DNA from: Treponema sp.
Lineage (GTDB): Bacteria > Spirochaetota > Spirochaetia > Treponematales > Treponemataceae
Direction: 5' to 3'
Length of the DNA stretch: 46,178 nt
NCBI GenBank assembly: GCA_024691265.1
Contig: JAILNT010000161.1
Span: 1-46,178 of the forward strand
Shown piece by piece: positions 1 through 8,025 of this stretch. The position numbers were made by a program, and so were the translations under genes. Under the pieces are notes generated by a model. That model did not search any database and was not told where the DNA came from. It worked only from the letters and a program-made list of their open reading frames with translations. How positions within the stretch are numbered: position 1 is the first letter of the stretch; every line of letters starts with the position of its first letter.

Positions 1-677
1 TCAATAAAATCATGTATAAATGGGTCAAGTGTAAGAATTTTTAAGTTTGCTTTTTCAACTCTTTTATCTGCAAGAATATTATCTAGTAAGAGTTCCATAT
101 TTATACCGTCTGCATAGCAAAGCGACATATCAGTCATCATAAGAACAATACGAGGTTTTTGCAGCTGATTTTTATCAATAAGGTCTTTTAATTTATACTT
201 GAGTAAAGAAATTTTTTCTCTATTAAATCCTACTGCAGTTTCTATGAAAATTATATTATTATTTATATGAACATCAATTATAGCAGGTGTAGTATCGATA
301 GCGAAACCTGTTTTTAACGAACGACCTATCGATTCAAAAAAAATATCAAACTTTATAGGTTTTGTAAAATATTTTAATACTCCAACTTCCCTTAATGGAA
401 CAACTATTTCACGCTTTACTTCAGGACCAGCGATAATAACAGGTATTCTATTTGCATTAGGGTCATTCTTTTTTTTATCAAAGAATTCAGCAAGTTCTGC
501 AAAATCTGTAATAGCATCAAGATTTATAATAGCCAAATCTGGAAGAATAGATACAATCTTTGGAAAAGCATCCCTTTTTCCTTCTGTAATTTCAACCTGA
601 ATACCTTCCGCAGTAAGTTTTTCTTTTAAAAATTCTTGAAACATTAATGATGCGTTTATAATTAATACTTGCTTCAT
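1..677 (-). CDS. Receiver-domain-like regulator, degenerate phosphorylation site (3' end outside window)
   Basis: The start codon is the complement of 675-677 and the frame stays open to the left edge, giving 225 visible residues; the C-terminus lies outside. The first ~115 residues look like a CheY-type receiver: beta-strand MKQVLIIN, then PDLAIIN near residues 46-52, and YFTKPI near 103-108, which carries the conserved Lys106-Pro107. The residue aligned with the phospho-accepting Asp is Asn52, and the N-terminal acidic pair is missing (N8, A9), so phosphorylation in the usual way is unlikely. Residues ~120-225 form a second alpha/beta region that I do not recognise. It is divergent from the DJ-1 gene. 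Family call fairly sure; function unknown. Confidence 0.7.
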   Translation of the reverse strand, partial: MKQVLIINASLMFQEFLKEKLTAEGIQVEITEGKRDAFPKIVSILPDLAIINLDAITDFAELAEFFDKKKNDPNANRIPVIIAGPEVKREIVVPLREVGVLKYFTKPIKFDIFFESIGRSLKTGFAIDTTPAIIDVHINNNIIFIETAVGFNREKISLLKYKLKDLIDKNQLQKPRIVLMMTDMSLCYADGINMELLLDNILADKRVEKANLKILTLDPFIHDFI

Positions 678-767
678 AAGTAACTATATACTAACTTAAT
701 AAAACTAGATTTTCAACAATAAAAATATTTATGGAATCTTTTTTATAAGTTTTTTTACGGAGGTTTT

Positions 768-1418
768 ATGAGTTTTACAAAATCTGTTGTGGTATTTCTT
801 TCAGAAGGTTTTGAAGAAATAGAAGCAGTATCTCCAATTGATTATCTTCGCCGGGCAGGCTGTTCTGTAACAACGGTAAAGGTAGAAGCTGTAACTAAGG
901 CTGCTATCTTAGAAGGTAAACACATATCAAATGATAAATATGCTGTTAGTGCAGCTCATGGAGTAACTTTTATAGCTGATACAAGTTTAGATGAATATCT
1001 TGCTAATAAAGAACTTCCTGACGCAGTATTTATCCCGGGAGGAATGCCTGGAGCAACAAATATTGCCGCAAGTGAAAAAGTATGTGACTTTCTCAAGAAA
1101 ATGTTCATGGCAAATAAGCTTGTTACAGCAATATGTGCAGCACCAGTAGTTGTACTTGCTAAATGCGGTATTCTCGCTAATAAAAATTACACGTGTTATC
1201 CAGAAATGGAAAATATGCTTGAAAACTTCTGCGGCAAAAATTGGAAGGAGTTAACAGAAAAAGCTATACATCATAAAGATAAAGCTTTTGTAACAGATGC
1301 TAATCTTGTTACAGGCAGAGGTCCTGGAGCAGCAGAAGAATTTGCGATGGAAATAGTTCGTCTTCTTTGTGGAGAAGAAACTGCTAAAAAAGTTCACGAT
1401 TCAAGCTGTCAAAGATAG
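768..1418 (+). CDS. DJ-1/PfpI (ThiJ) family protein
   Basis: A 216-residue protein of the DJ-1/PfpI superfamily. The nucleophile-elbow motif AICAAP places the reactive cysteine at Cys123, and the conserved acidic partner is Glu19 in GFEEIEA. The C-terminal VTGRGPGAAEEFA segment is the typical DJ-1 ending (SRGPGT-like). Members include deglycase/glyoxalase-like and redox-sensing proteins; the exact reaction cannot be told from sequence. The start is well supported by GGAGG 5 bases upstream. It stands alone, divergent from the receiver-like gene, with a hairpin just downstream. Cytoplasmic; no signal peptide. Confidence 0.88.
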   Translation: MSFTKSVVVFLSEGFEEIEAVSPIDYLRRAGCSVTTVKVEAVTKAAILEGKHISNDKYAVSAAHGVTFIADTSLDEYLANKELPDAVFIPGGMPGATNIAASEKVCDFLKKMFMANKLVTAICAAPVVVLAKCGILANKNYTCYPEMENMLENFCGKNWKELTEKAIHHKDKAFVTDANLVTGRGPGAAEEFAMEIVRLLCGEETAKKVHDSSCQR

Positions 1419-1452
1419 GCTTATAATTATTAACTAGCTTTTTTCAAACTCT

Positions 1453-1483
1453 ATATCAATTCCCCTTAGAGGGGAGTTGATAT
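1453..1483 (+). terminator. Perfect 14-bp hairpin after the DJ-1 gene
   Basis: Arms 1453-1466 and 1470-1483 pair over 14 positions (one G-U in RNA) around a 3-nt loop. It lies 35 bp after the DJ-1 stop. No T-run follows (the next bases are GGGGAAAATATTT), so as an intrinsic terminator it is incomplete; it may act as a 3' stabiliser or factor-dependent stop. The structure is certain, the role is not. Confidence 0.5.
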
Positions 1484-1554
1484 GGGGAAAATATTTAATA
1501 GAACATAAAAAAATACCCAGAATATTAATCGGATTTATAACATTTTATTTCTCG

Positions 1555-1583
1555 TTGACGAATAAATGCAAAAAATATATTGT
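1555..1583 (+). promoter_or_regulatory. Candidate sigma-70 promoter of thrS
   Basis: TTGACG (1555-1560) and TATTGT (1578-1583) are separated by 17 bp. Transcription from here would start near 1590 and give a ~35-nt leader ending in the AGGTGG ribosome-binding site of thrS at 1612-1617. It argues against any start codon upstream of 1590. Confidence 0.55.
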
Positions 1584-1624
1584 ATAAGAACTTATTTTTT
1601 TTTAACAAAACAGGTGGTATTTTT

Positions 1625-3388
1625 ATGGCAGTTGATGAAAAATTACAGACAATGCGACACAGTTGTGCACATGTAATGGCAGAAGCTGTACTTAGACTTT
1701 TTCCAGGTACAAAAATTGCAATCGGTCCTTCTATCGATAATGGATTTTATTATGACTTCGATTTTACCACCACCACCGCAGACCATAAACTTTCTGAAGA
1801 AGATTTCCAGAATGTAGAAAAAGAAATGCGTAAGATAATTCAGGGAAATCATGAATTCGTACGCAAAGAAGTTACAAAGGCAGAAGCACTTGAACTTTTT
1901 AAGGACCAGCCTTATAAGGTTGAGCTTATAAATGACCTCCCAGAGGGAGAAACTATCACAACATATGAACAAGACGGTTTTCTTGATTTATGTCGTGGTC
2001 CTCATGTTGCAACAACAAAGGAAATTAACCCTCAGGGCTTTAAGATTATGAAGCTTGCCGGAGCATATTGGAGAGGCGATGTAAAGCGTCCTATGCTCAC
2101 TCGTGTTTATGCAGTTGCATTTGATAAGCCAAATGATTTGAAAGACTATCTTAAAATGCTTGAAGAAGCTGATAAGAGAGACCATAGAAAGCTTGGTACA
2201 GCCCTTGACTTGTTCCATATAGACCCAGAAGACCCAGGTCAGATTTTCTGGCATCCAAATGGATGGACAATGTATGTAACATTGCAGGATTATATGCGTG
2301 ACAAGGTTCGTAAAGACGGATACCAGGAAGTAAACACTCCTGCAATTATGCCTCGCACTTTATGGGAACGTTCAGGACACTGGGGACATTATCAGAAAAA
2401 CATGTTCGTAACAGAAAGTGAAAAACTTGATTTTGCTATTAAGCCTATGAACTGTCCTGGTGCACTTGAAATTTTCAACTCTCGTTCTCGCTCTTACAAA
2501 GACCTTCCTTTAAGACTTGCAGAATTTGGACATTGTGCAAGAAATGAACCTAGCGGAACATTACATGGTATTATGCGTGTTCGTGGTTTCGTTCAAGATG
2601 ATGCTCATATCATTTGTACAGAAGATCAGATTGAAAGTGAAGTTGAAAAGTTCTGTAAACTTCTTTTAAGTGTTTATAAGGACTTCGGCTTTGATAAGAA
2701 TCTTCTTGTTAAACTTTCTACAATGCCTGAAGACCATGTTGGAGACCTTGCTACATGGGAACATGCTGAAAAGGCTTTAGGAAAAGCTTGTAATGCAGCT
2801 GGTATGGAATATGAAATTCAGCCTGGGGAAGGTGCTTTCTACGGTCCAAAGCTTGAATTTACTCTTATAGACGCTCTTGGTCGTCAGTGGCAGTGTGGTA
2901 CAATTCAGCTCGACTATCAGCTTCCATCTGCAGAAAGATTGAACGCACAGTATATTGGTGCAGACAATCAAAAGCATCACCCAGTTATGTTGCATCGTGC
3001 TGTAATGGGTTCTCTTGAACGCTTTATGGGTATTCTTATCGAAAACTTTGCTGGAGCTCTTCCTGCATGGTTACACTTTGAACAGGCTGCAATCGTTCCT
3101 ATCAACCCAGAATTCAATGAATATGCTCAGAAAGTTGAAGATGCATTACGTTTAGTAGGCATAAGAGCTAATGCATATCTTGATGATGGAAACATGAAAA
3201 CTAAGATTAAGACTGCAAGCCAGAAAAAGACTCCTTACATTCTTGTTGTAGGTGCAAAGGAAGCTGAAGAAGGTAATGTAGCATGTAGATTCAGAGCTTC
3301 AAGTGGACTTCCACAAAAGACATTTAAGCTTGAAGAATTCCGTGATTATGTATTGAATAAGGTTGCAACTCACGATATAAACATCTAA
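1625..3388 (+). CDS. thrS: Threonine--tRNA ligase, short form without TGS domain
   Basis: Class II synthetase charging tRNA-Thr, 587 residues from the ATG at 1625, which has AGGTGG 7 bases upstream. An in-frame TTG at 1580 would add 15 residues but overlaps the promoter -10, so I reject it. The protein begins almost at once with the editing domain: HxxxH at residues 12/16 and the CRGPH motif with Cys123 and His127. The catalytic core follows (MNCPGA, HGIMRVRGFVQDDAHI, LHRAVMGSLERF, carrying the zinc-ligand Cys and His residues), then the anticodon-binding domain. The ~60-residue N-terminal TGS domain of the 642-residue E. coli enzyme is absent. Followed by a strong terminator. Confidence 0.95.
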   Translation: MAVDEKLQTMRHSCAHVMAEAVLRLFPGTKIAIGPSIDNGFYYDFDFTTTTADHKLSEEDFQNVEKEMRKIIQGNHEFVRKEVTKAEALELFKDQPYKVELINDLPEGETITTYEQDGFLDLCRGPHVATTKEINPQGFKIMKLAGAYWRGDVKRPMLTRVYAVAFDKPNDLKDYLKMLEEADKRDHRKLGTALDLFHIDPEDPGQIFWHPNGWTMYVTLQDYMRDKVRKDGYQEVNTPAIMPRTLWERSGHWGHYQKNMFVTESEKLDFAIKPMNCPGALEIFNSRSRSYKDLPLRLAEFGHCARNEPSGTLHGIMRVRGFVQDDAHIICTEDQIESEVEKFCKLLLSVYKDFGFDKNLLVKLSTMPEDHVGDLATWEHAEKALGKACNAAGMEYEIQPGEGAFYGPKLEFTLIDALGRQWQCGTIQLDYQLPSAERLNAQYIGADNQKHHPVMLHRAVMGSLERFMGILIENFAGALPAWLHFEQAAIVPINPEFNEYAQKVEDALRLVGIRANAYLDDGNMKTKIKTASQKKTPYILVVGAKEAEEGNVACRFRASSGLPQKTFKLEEFRDYVLNKVATHDINI

Positions 3389-3427
3389 GTTTTTTGAGCT
3401 TAAAACTAAAAAAACATCTTTTTAAAG

Positions 3428-3487
3428 TGCACTTCCTGAAAGTTTTTAATGAAATTAATTTTCAAGGAAGTGCATTTTTATTTTTTT
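3428..3487 (+). terminator. Intrinsic terminator of thrS
   Basis: TGCACTTCCT (3428-3437) pairs with AGGAAGTGCA (3465-3474). The stem is extended by a few A-T pairs and followed directly by TTTTTATTTTTTT. It lies ~40 bp after the thrS stop and ends that unit. Confidence 0.88.
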
Positions 3488-3557
3488 ATAAATATAAAAT
3501 ATAGGCAGGATATAAATAAAGCTAGATTTTTACAAAAAAATAACAGATAATAAATAT

Positions 3558-4976
3558 ATGGATTCTAAAGACAATTTCTCAGTTCAATTACTTCAGGCCC
3601 TGGATAATAAAAGTGCTTGGTTCGATTCTGTTGCACTTCCAAAATTATTAGAAAATTATAGACTTCATAGTTCTTGTGTAAGAAATATTTCTGATACTCT
3701 TGTGAAAAAGTCTCTGATTGCTCCTGATCCATATAAACATGATAAGAAAATTTCAGGCATAGTATGTCCTGATTCCGCAGAATTTTCCGAAGGAGACCGT
3801 TCTGCTGTTATTGGACTTCGTCTTTCTGATTACGATAGCATGCTTGATTTTTTATGCAATTATTTTAAATTTTCTGTTTCGAACATGGACAATGGTAAAA
3901 TTGCAAAATTAATGAGCTTGAATAATACTTTTTTATGGAATTCGTTCTCATTGAACAGTCCGAAAGCAAATACAAGAGGTCTTGCATCTTTAGTTGCTCA
4001 TGCAAAAACAGGTGCTGACCCTTTAACTTCAAGTTTGCTTAATGATAGCGTATCAAAGTCAGCAAAAGCGATTACAGAAATCAATAAAACTTTAACAGAA
4101 CTTGCAGATTTCCAAAAAGAAATGTACAAGGGACAAATACGAAAAAATGTATTTGAACACCCTACATTTGACCGAGATAATGCTTTTAAATCTGCTCAAA
4201 ATCTTACTGCTCAGATAAAAAAAATTATACCAGCTGTTCTAGGTAAAAAAAGTTTTAATGCCGAACTTGTTGGAGAGCTTGTTGCAGAGGAATTTGATAA
4301 CAACAAAGAAGAAAGAAGAAAGAATGTTCTTGAAAAACTTCGTGTTGTAGAAGAAAAGAAAGTAAAGAAGCAAAATCTGGTTAACACAAAAGACCTTTTA
4401 ATGGATACAATTAGTGTAATTGGTGCATTATCACCACAACTCACTTCTATAATAGAAAAAATCAAAGGCAATCATTCTATTCTTGAAAGTGAACACAATA
4501 CTTTATTTGATAAGATAAAAATTATTTTCAGAAAAGCCTTTAATTTACAGGAACCTCCTGTTATATATGAAGTTTTAGAGATGGATCAGGCTACTCATGC
4601 AAAAAGAAAGGTTTCGATTAATTACAATGATTTTATAGCAAATCTTGAAAGAAGAAACAGAGTATATACTTCATTCAATTCTAAAAAATCTCCTGGCTAC
4701 CAGAGAGTTTACAATATTGCTGACGATAAAATTCTTGATTTCATTAAAAAGCAGCTTTCAGAATGTCAGGCATTAAGTATTCAGCTTGCGGCATTAGATG
4801 AATATTTCAAGACCAAGCCATCTTCACAAAATAAAGTTCGAATCAGAGGTATAAAAATAGATTTGACAGCCATGAAAAATACTTTGATAAAAATCAATCA
4901 AAGACGGGCAGATTATGTTGCCTATATCGAAGAGCAGGCTCAGATGAAAAAACTGGGGATAACTGATGCTGATTAA
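3558..4976 (+). CDS. Conserved-looking hypothetical protein, 472 aa, coupled to a solute-binding protein
   Basis: I do not recognise a family. The product is 472 residues, soluble, with no signal peptide or membrane segment. It is strongly helical and Lys/Glu-rich in the middle (residues ~240-285 resemble a coiled coil, with KEERRKNVLEKLRVVEEKK-type sequence). The N-terminal ~60 residues could be a small helical domain (SVALPKLLENYRLHSSCVRN). No catalytic motif is evident. The start ATG has no clear Shine-Dalgarno sequence (the upstream stretch is only A/T). Its last codons overlap the start of the next gene by 11 bases (ATGCTGATTAA), so the two are probably translated together. That suggests, without proving, a role linked to peptide uptake or the cell envelope. 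Confidence 0.75.
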   Translation: MDSKDNFSVQLLQALDNKSAWFDSVALPKLLENYRLHSSCVRNISDTLVKKSLIAPDPYKHDKKISGIVCPDSAEFSEGDRSAVIGLRLSDYDSMLDFLCNYFKFSVSNMDNGKIAKLMSLNNTFLWNSFSLNSPKANTRGLASLVAHAKTGADPLTSSLLNDSVSKSAKAITEINKTLTELADFQKEMYKGQIRKNVFEHPTFDRDNAFKSAQNLTAQIKKIIPAVLGKKSFNAELVGELVAEEFDNNKEERRKNVLEKLRVVEEKKVKKQNLVNTKDLLMDTISVIGALSPQLTSIIEKIKGNHSILESEHNTLFDKIKIIFRKAFNLQEPPVIYEVLEMDQATHAKRKVSINYNDFIANLERRNRVYTSFNSKKSPGYQRVYNIADDKILDFIKKQLSECQALSIQLAALDEYFKTKPSSQNKVRIRGIKIDLTAMKNTLIKINQRRADYVAYIEEQAQMKKLGITDAD

Positions 4977-6555
4977 AAAATTATTAATATGTTTTTTCGC
5001 TTTTTTATCTATTAATTCTGTAATATTTGCAGAAAACAATGATGCTGATGAGACTGCTAAGGTTTTAAATATAATAGATTTTGCACATAGTTATAATCTT
5101 GACCCTCATACATCTGTATATAATTCAGAAGCAGAAATACTTACAGGTTTATTTGAAGGTTTATATTCTTACGACCCTGTATCGCTAGAACCGGTTCCAG
5201 CTCTTGCAAAAGAATATAAAATCTCAAGAAACAAACTTAGATGGACCTTTACTATAAGAGAAAATGCATTATTTAGTGACGGTAGTCCAATTACAGCAAA
5301 AGCTATAAGGGATTCATGGATAGCAATGCTTGCAAACCCTAATGCAAGTTTTTCTTCTTTACTTGATTGTGTAACTGGTGTAGAAGCATTCCGCAAGGGA
5401 AAATATTCTAATGAAAAGGATATAGAAGAAAAGGCTAAGAATGTTGGTATAATTGCAAAAAATGACAGGACTCTTGTTCTAACACTTACAAAACCTGCTG
5501 CACATTTAAGAAGCCTTTTATGCCATCATGCGTTTTCTGCAAAAGCTAAAAAAGATGGTGTTTTCAGTGGTGCTTTTGTTATAGAATCCTACGATGGAAA
5601 AAAGCTTGTTCTCAAAAAAAATGATAAATATTGGGATTCTAAAAATGTAGCTTTAGATTCTATTATTGTTAATCAGTCTGAAAATCCTGATGAAAATACT
5701 TATTTTTATAATATGGGTAAAACAGACTGGGTTACAGGTAATATTACAGTCAATAAACTGATAAACCAAAGAAATATAAATATATCAGCTGAATTCGGAA
5801 CTCAATTTTTATTTTTCAAAAATAGAGAAAATTCTATCTGGAATAATCCTGAGTTCAGAATAGCTTTGCTTACGGCTGTTCCATGGAATCAGCTTAGAGG
5901 AAAAAGTATTGTTCCAGCATCTACATTAATTTATCCTATTTCTCAATATCCAGAAGTTGAAGGATTTTCAGATACAGATGTAGATGAAGCTATTGAACTT
6001 ATGAAACAAGCTCGTATCAACGCAAACATACCTCTTGATAAAGAATTGCAATTATTATTTGCCATAGATGACAGTGATTACATGAAGGAACAGTATGAGA
6101 TTCTTTCAAAAGCATGGGAAGCTCTAGGTGTAAAAGTTATTCCTCAAAAAACTACTACAAATGATTATCTTTCAAACATTGCTTTCTGGAATGCTGATTT
6201 GTTTGCTTATACATGGATAGGCGATTTTGCAGATCCTGTAGCTTTTTTGGAGCTTTTCAGAACAAACTCTCTTTTAAATGAAGCTAAATGGTCTAATCAA
6301 GAATTTGATAAGATTCTTGATGATGCGGCTTTCGTAAATGACAAAAATGAAAGATATAAGTTATTTGCAAAGGCAGAACAAATTCTTTTAGACGATGGTG
6401 TTATTCTTCCTGTATCACACCCTGTTAGTATGCATGTAATTGATACAGCAAGAGTTGGCGGCTGGACTACGAATGCATTGGATTTACACCCTCTAAAATA
6501 TCTTTATTTGAAGAAAGCTCAAGTTAAAGTTCCAAATCTTGTTTATAAAAATTGA
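4966..6555 (+). CDS. Periplasmic oligopeptide-type ABC solute-binding protein (SBP family 5)
   Basis: 529 residues with a signal peptide (LIKKLL, hydrophobic core, probable signal peptidase I cut after IFA, about residue 22). The Cys9 inside the core is preceded by Ile and is not a lipobox, so the protein should be free in the periplasm. The OppA-like fold is seen in the early motif GLFEGLYSYDPVSLEPVPAL, the FTIRENALFSDGSPITA segment (FxLRxxxxFxDGxPxTA type) and the late tryptophan-rich ligand region. The usual substrates are peptides, but related proteins bind nickel or sugars. No permease or ATPase genes adjoin it, so it is an orphan that presumably feeds a transporter encoded elsewhere. 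GGGGA lies ~7 bases before the ATG, inside the upstream gene. Confidence 0.88.
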   Translation: MLIKKLLICFFAFLSINSVIFAENNDADETAKVLNIIDFAHSYNLDPHTSVYNSEAEILTGLFEGLYSYDPVSLEPVPALAKEYKISRNKLRWTFTIRENALFSDGSPITAKAIRDSWIAMLANPNASFSSLLDCVTGVEAFRKGKYSNEKDIEEKAKNVGIIAKNDRTLVLTLTKPAAHLRSLLCHHAFSAKAKKDGVFSGAFVIESYDGKKLVLKKNDKYWDSKNVALDSIIVNQSENPDENTYFYNMGKTDWVTGNITVNKLINQRNINISAEFGTQFLFFKNRENSIWNNPEFRIALLTAVPWNQLRGKSIVPASTLIYPISQYPEVEGFSDTDVDEAIELMKQARINANIPLDKELQLLFAIDDSDYMKEQYEILSKAWEALGVKVIPQKTTTNDYLSNIAFWNADLFAYTWIGDFADPVAFLELFRTNSLLNEAKWSNQEFDKILDDAAFVNDKNERYKLFAKAEQILLDDGVILPVSHPVSMHVIDTARVGGWTTNALDLHPLKYLYLKKAQVKVPNLVYKN

Positions 6556-6557
6556 TA

Positions 6558-6587
6558 TTCACAAAAACGTCAATTATACTTTATAAT
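6558..6587 (+). promoter_or_regulatory. Candidate promoter of ackA
   Basis: TTCACA (6558-6563), an 18-bp spacer and a perfect TATAAT (6582-6587) lie in the 65-bp gap before ackA. No terminator separates this gap from the upstream gene, so read-through is also possible. Confidence 0.5.
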
Positions 6588-6620
6588 GCTATCAACTTTT
6601 TTTAGAGAAGGACTTAAAGA

Positions 6621-7955
6621 ATGGTAATTCTTACATTGAACTGCGGATCATCTTCCGCAAAATATCAGGTTTACGACTGGGACAACAAAGATGTACTCGC
6701 AACAGGTGTTGTAGAACGCGTTACTCAGCCAGGTTCTGTTATCACACATAAGCCAAAGGGAAAGGACAAGTTTGTTCTTGAAAGTCCATGTCCTACACAC
6801 AAAGAAGCTATTGAATTGATTCTTAACGCTATTACTGACAAAGAACATGGCGTTATTTCTGACATGAGTGTAATTGGAGCTGTTGGACACCGTGTTCTTC
6901 ATGGTGGAGACAAATTCACAAAGTCTGTAAAGGTTACCCCAGAAGTTTTGGATACATTCCGTTCAGTAATTGGTCTTGGACCTCTTCACATGCCTGCAAA
7001 TATTATGGGTATTGAAGCTGCACAGAAAGTTCTTCCAAACGTTCCTCATGTTGCAGTTATGGATACAGCATGGCACCAGACAATGCCTGCTTCATCATAC
7101 CGCTATGCTGTTCCAAAGGAATGGTATGAAAAGTATGGTGCACGCCGCTACGGTTTCCATGGAACTTCATTCCTTTATACAGCAAAGAGAGCATCTGTAT
7201 TGCTTCATAAAGAGCCAAAAGACACAAATGTTATCATAGCTCATGTTGGTAACGGTGCTTCTATGTGTGCTGTTAAGAACGGCTGCTGTTTCGATACTTC
7301 AATGGGTATTACTCCTCTTGAAGGTCTTGTAATGGGTACTCGTACAGGTGATATGGATCCAGCTCTTCCATTCTACATTATGAGAGAAACAGGAATGACA
7401 GCAGAAGAAATGGATACTGCAATGAACAAGAAGTCAGGTCTTCTTGGTCTTACAGGAAAATCTTCTGACCGTCGTGACGTTGCCGACCTCGCAGAAAAGG
7501 GAGACAAGGATTGTCAGCTCGCAGTTGATATGGAATGCTACCGCTTGAAGAAGTATTTCGGTGCATATCTTGCAGCTATTGGCCCTGTTGACGCTATTGT
7601 ATTTACAGCTGGTGTTGGAGAACATTCTGCACTTATCCGTGGAAAGTCTCTTGAAGGTCTTGAATGGCTTGGTGTAAAGATTGACCCTAAGAAAAACGAG
7701 ATTTCTAATACTGGTAATGCTGAAACTTGTATTTCTGCTGATGATTCTAAGGTTAAAGTTTACGTTATTCCTACAGATGAAGAGCTTGTTATGACAGAAG
7801 ATGCTTTCGCTATTATGAACGGAACATATGATGTTCATACAAACTTCAAGTATTCTTTCCAGGATCCAAAGTATGTAAACAAGGCTCGTGAAGAAGGATT
7901 AAAGAAGGACCTTGAGAAGCATCCTGAACTTGCTTCTATTGTTGTTCGTCCTTAA
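6621..7955 (+). CDS. ackA: Acetate kinase
   Basis: Converts acetyl phosphate and ADP to acetate and ATP, the usual last ATP-yielding step of fermentation in treponemes. 444 residues, slightly longer than the ~400 of most family members. The ASKHA-fold hallmarks are in order: LNCGSSSAKYQ (Asn7), GHRVLHGG with the active-site Arg, MDTAWHQTMP with the catalytic Asp, RRYGFHGTS with the catalytic His, GNGASM, MGTRTGDMDP and FTAGVGEHS. The C-terminal ~45 residues (THTNFKYSFQDPKYVNKARE-like) run past the usual end. The start has AGAAGGAC upstream. pta is not adjacent. Codon use is biased to C-ending codons compared with the preceding genes, as expected for high expression. Confidence 0.96.
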   Translation: MVILTLNCGSSSAKYQVYDWDNKDVLATGVVERVTQPGSVITHKPKGKDKFVLESPCPTHKEAIELILNAITDKEHGVISDMSVIGAVGHRVLHGGDKFTKSVKVTPEVLDTFRSVIGLGPLHMPANIMGIEAAQKVLPNVPHVAVMDTAWHQTMPASSYRYAVPKEWYEKYGARRYGFHGTSFLYTAKRASVLLHKEPKDTNVIIAHVGNGASMCAVKNGCCFDTSMGITPLEGLVMGTRTGDMDPALPFYIMRETGMTAEEMDTAMNKKSGLLGLTGKSSDRRDVADLAEKGDKDCQLAVDMECYRLKKYFGAYLAAIGPVDAIVFTAGVGEHSALIRGKSLEGLEWLGVKIDPKKNEISNTGNAETCISADDSKVKVYVIPTDEELVMTEDAFAIMNGTYDVHTNFKYSFQDPKYVNKAREEGLKKDLEKHPELASIVVRP

Positions 7956-7980
7956 GTTTTACTTTATCATAGAGTTTATA

Positions 7981-8020
7981 AAAGCCCTGTTGGTATATAT
8001 CATACTGACAGGGCTTTTTT
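7981..8020 (+). terminator. Intrinsic terminator of ackA (convergent region)
   Basis: AAAGCCCTGT (7981-7990) pairs with ACAGGGCTTT (8008-8017). Weaker pairing continues inward to a 5-nt loop, and TTTTTT follows. It lies between convergent ackA and the GH43 gene; the A-run on the other side may let it serve both strands. Confidence 0.88.
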
Positions 8021-8025
8021 GTTCT

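Noticed and set aside
1580..1624. TTG-initiated N-terminal extension of thrS
   Set aside because: It overlaps the -10 element of the likely promoter, and the ATG at 1625 has a good ribosome-binding site.
4990..4995. Lipobox in the solute-binding protein (LLIC)
   Set aside because: Ile before the Cys is not accepted, and the Cys lies early in the hydrophobic core; a signal peptidase I site fits better.
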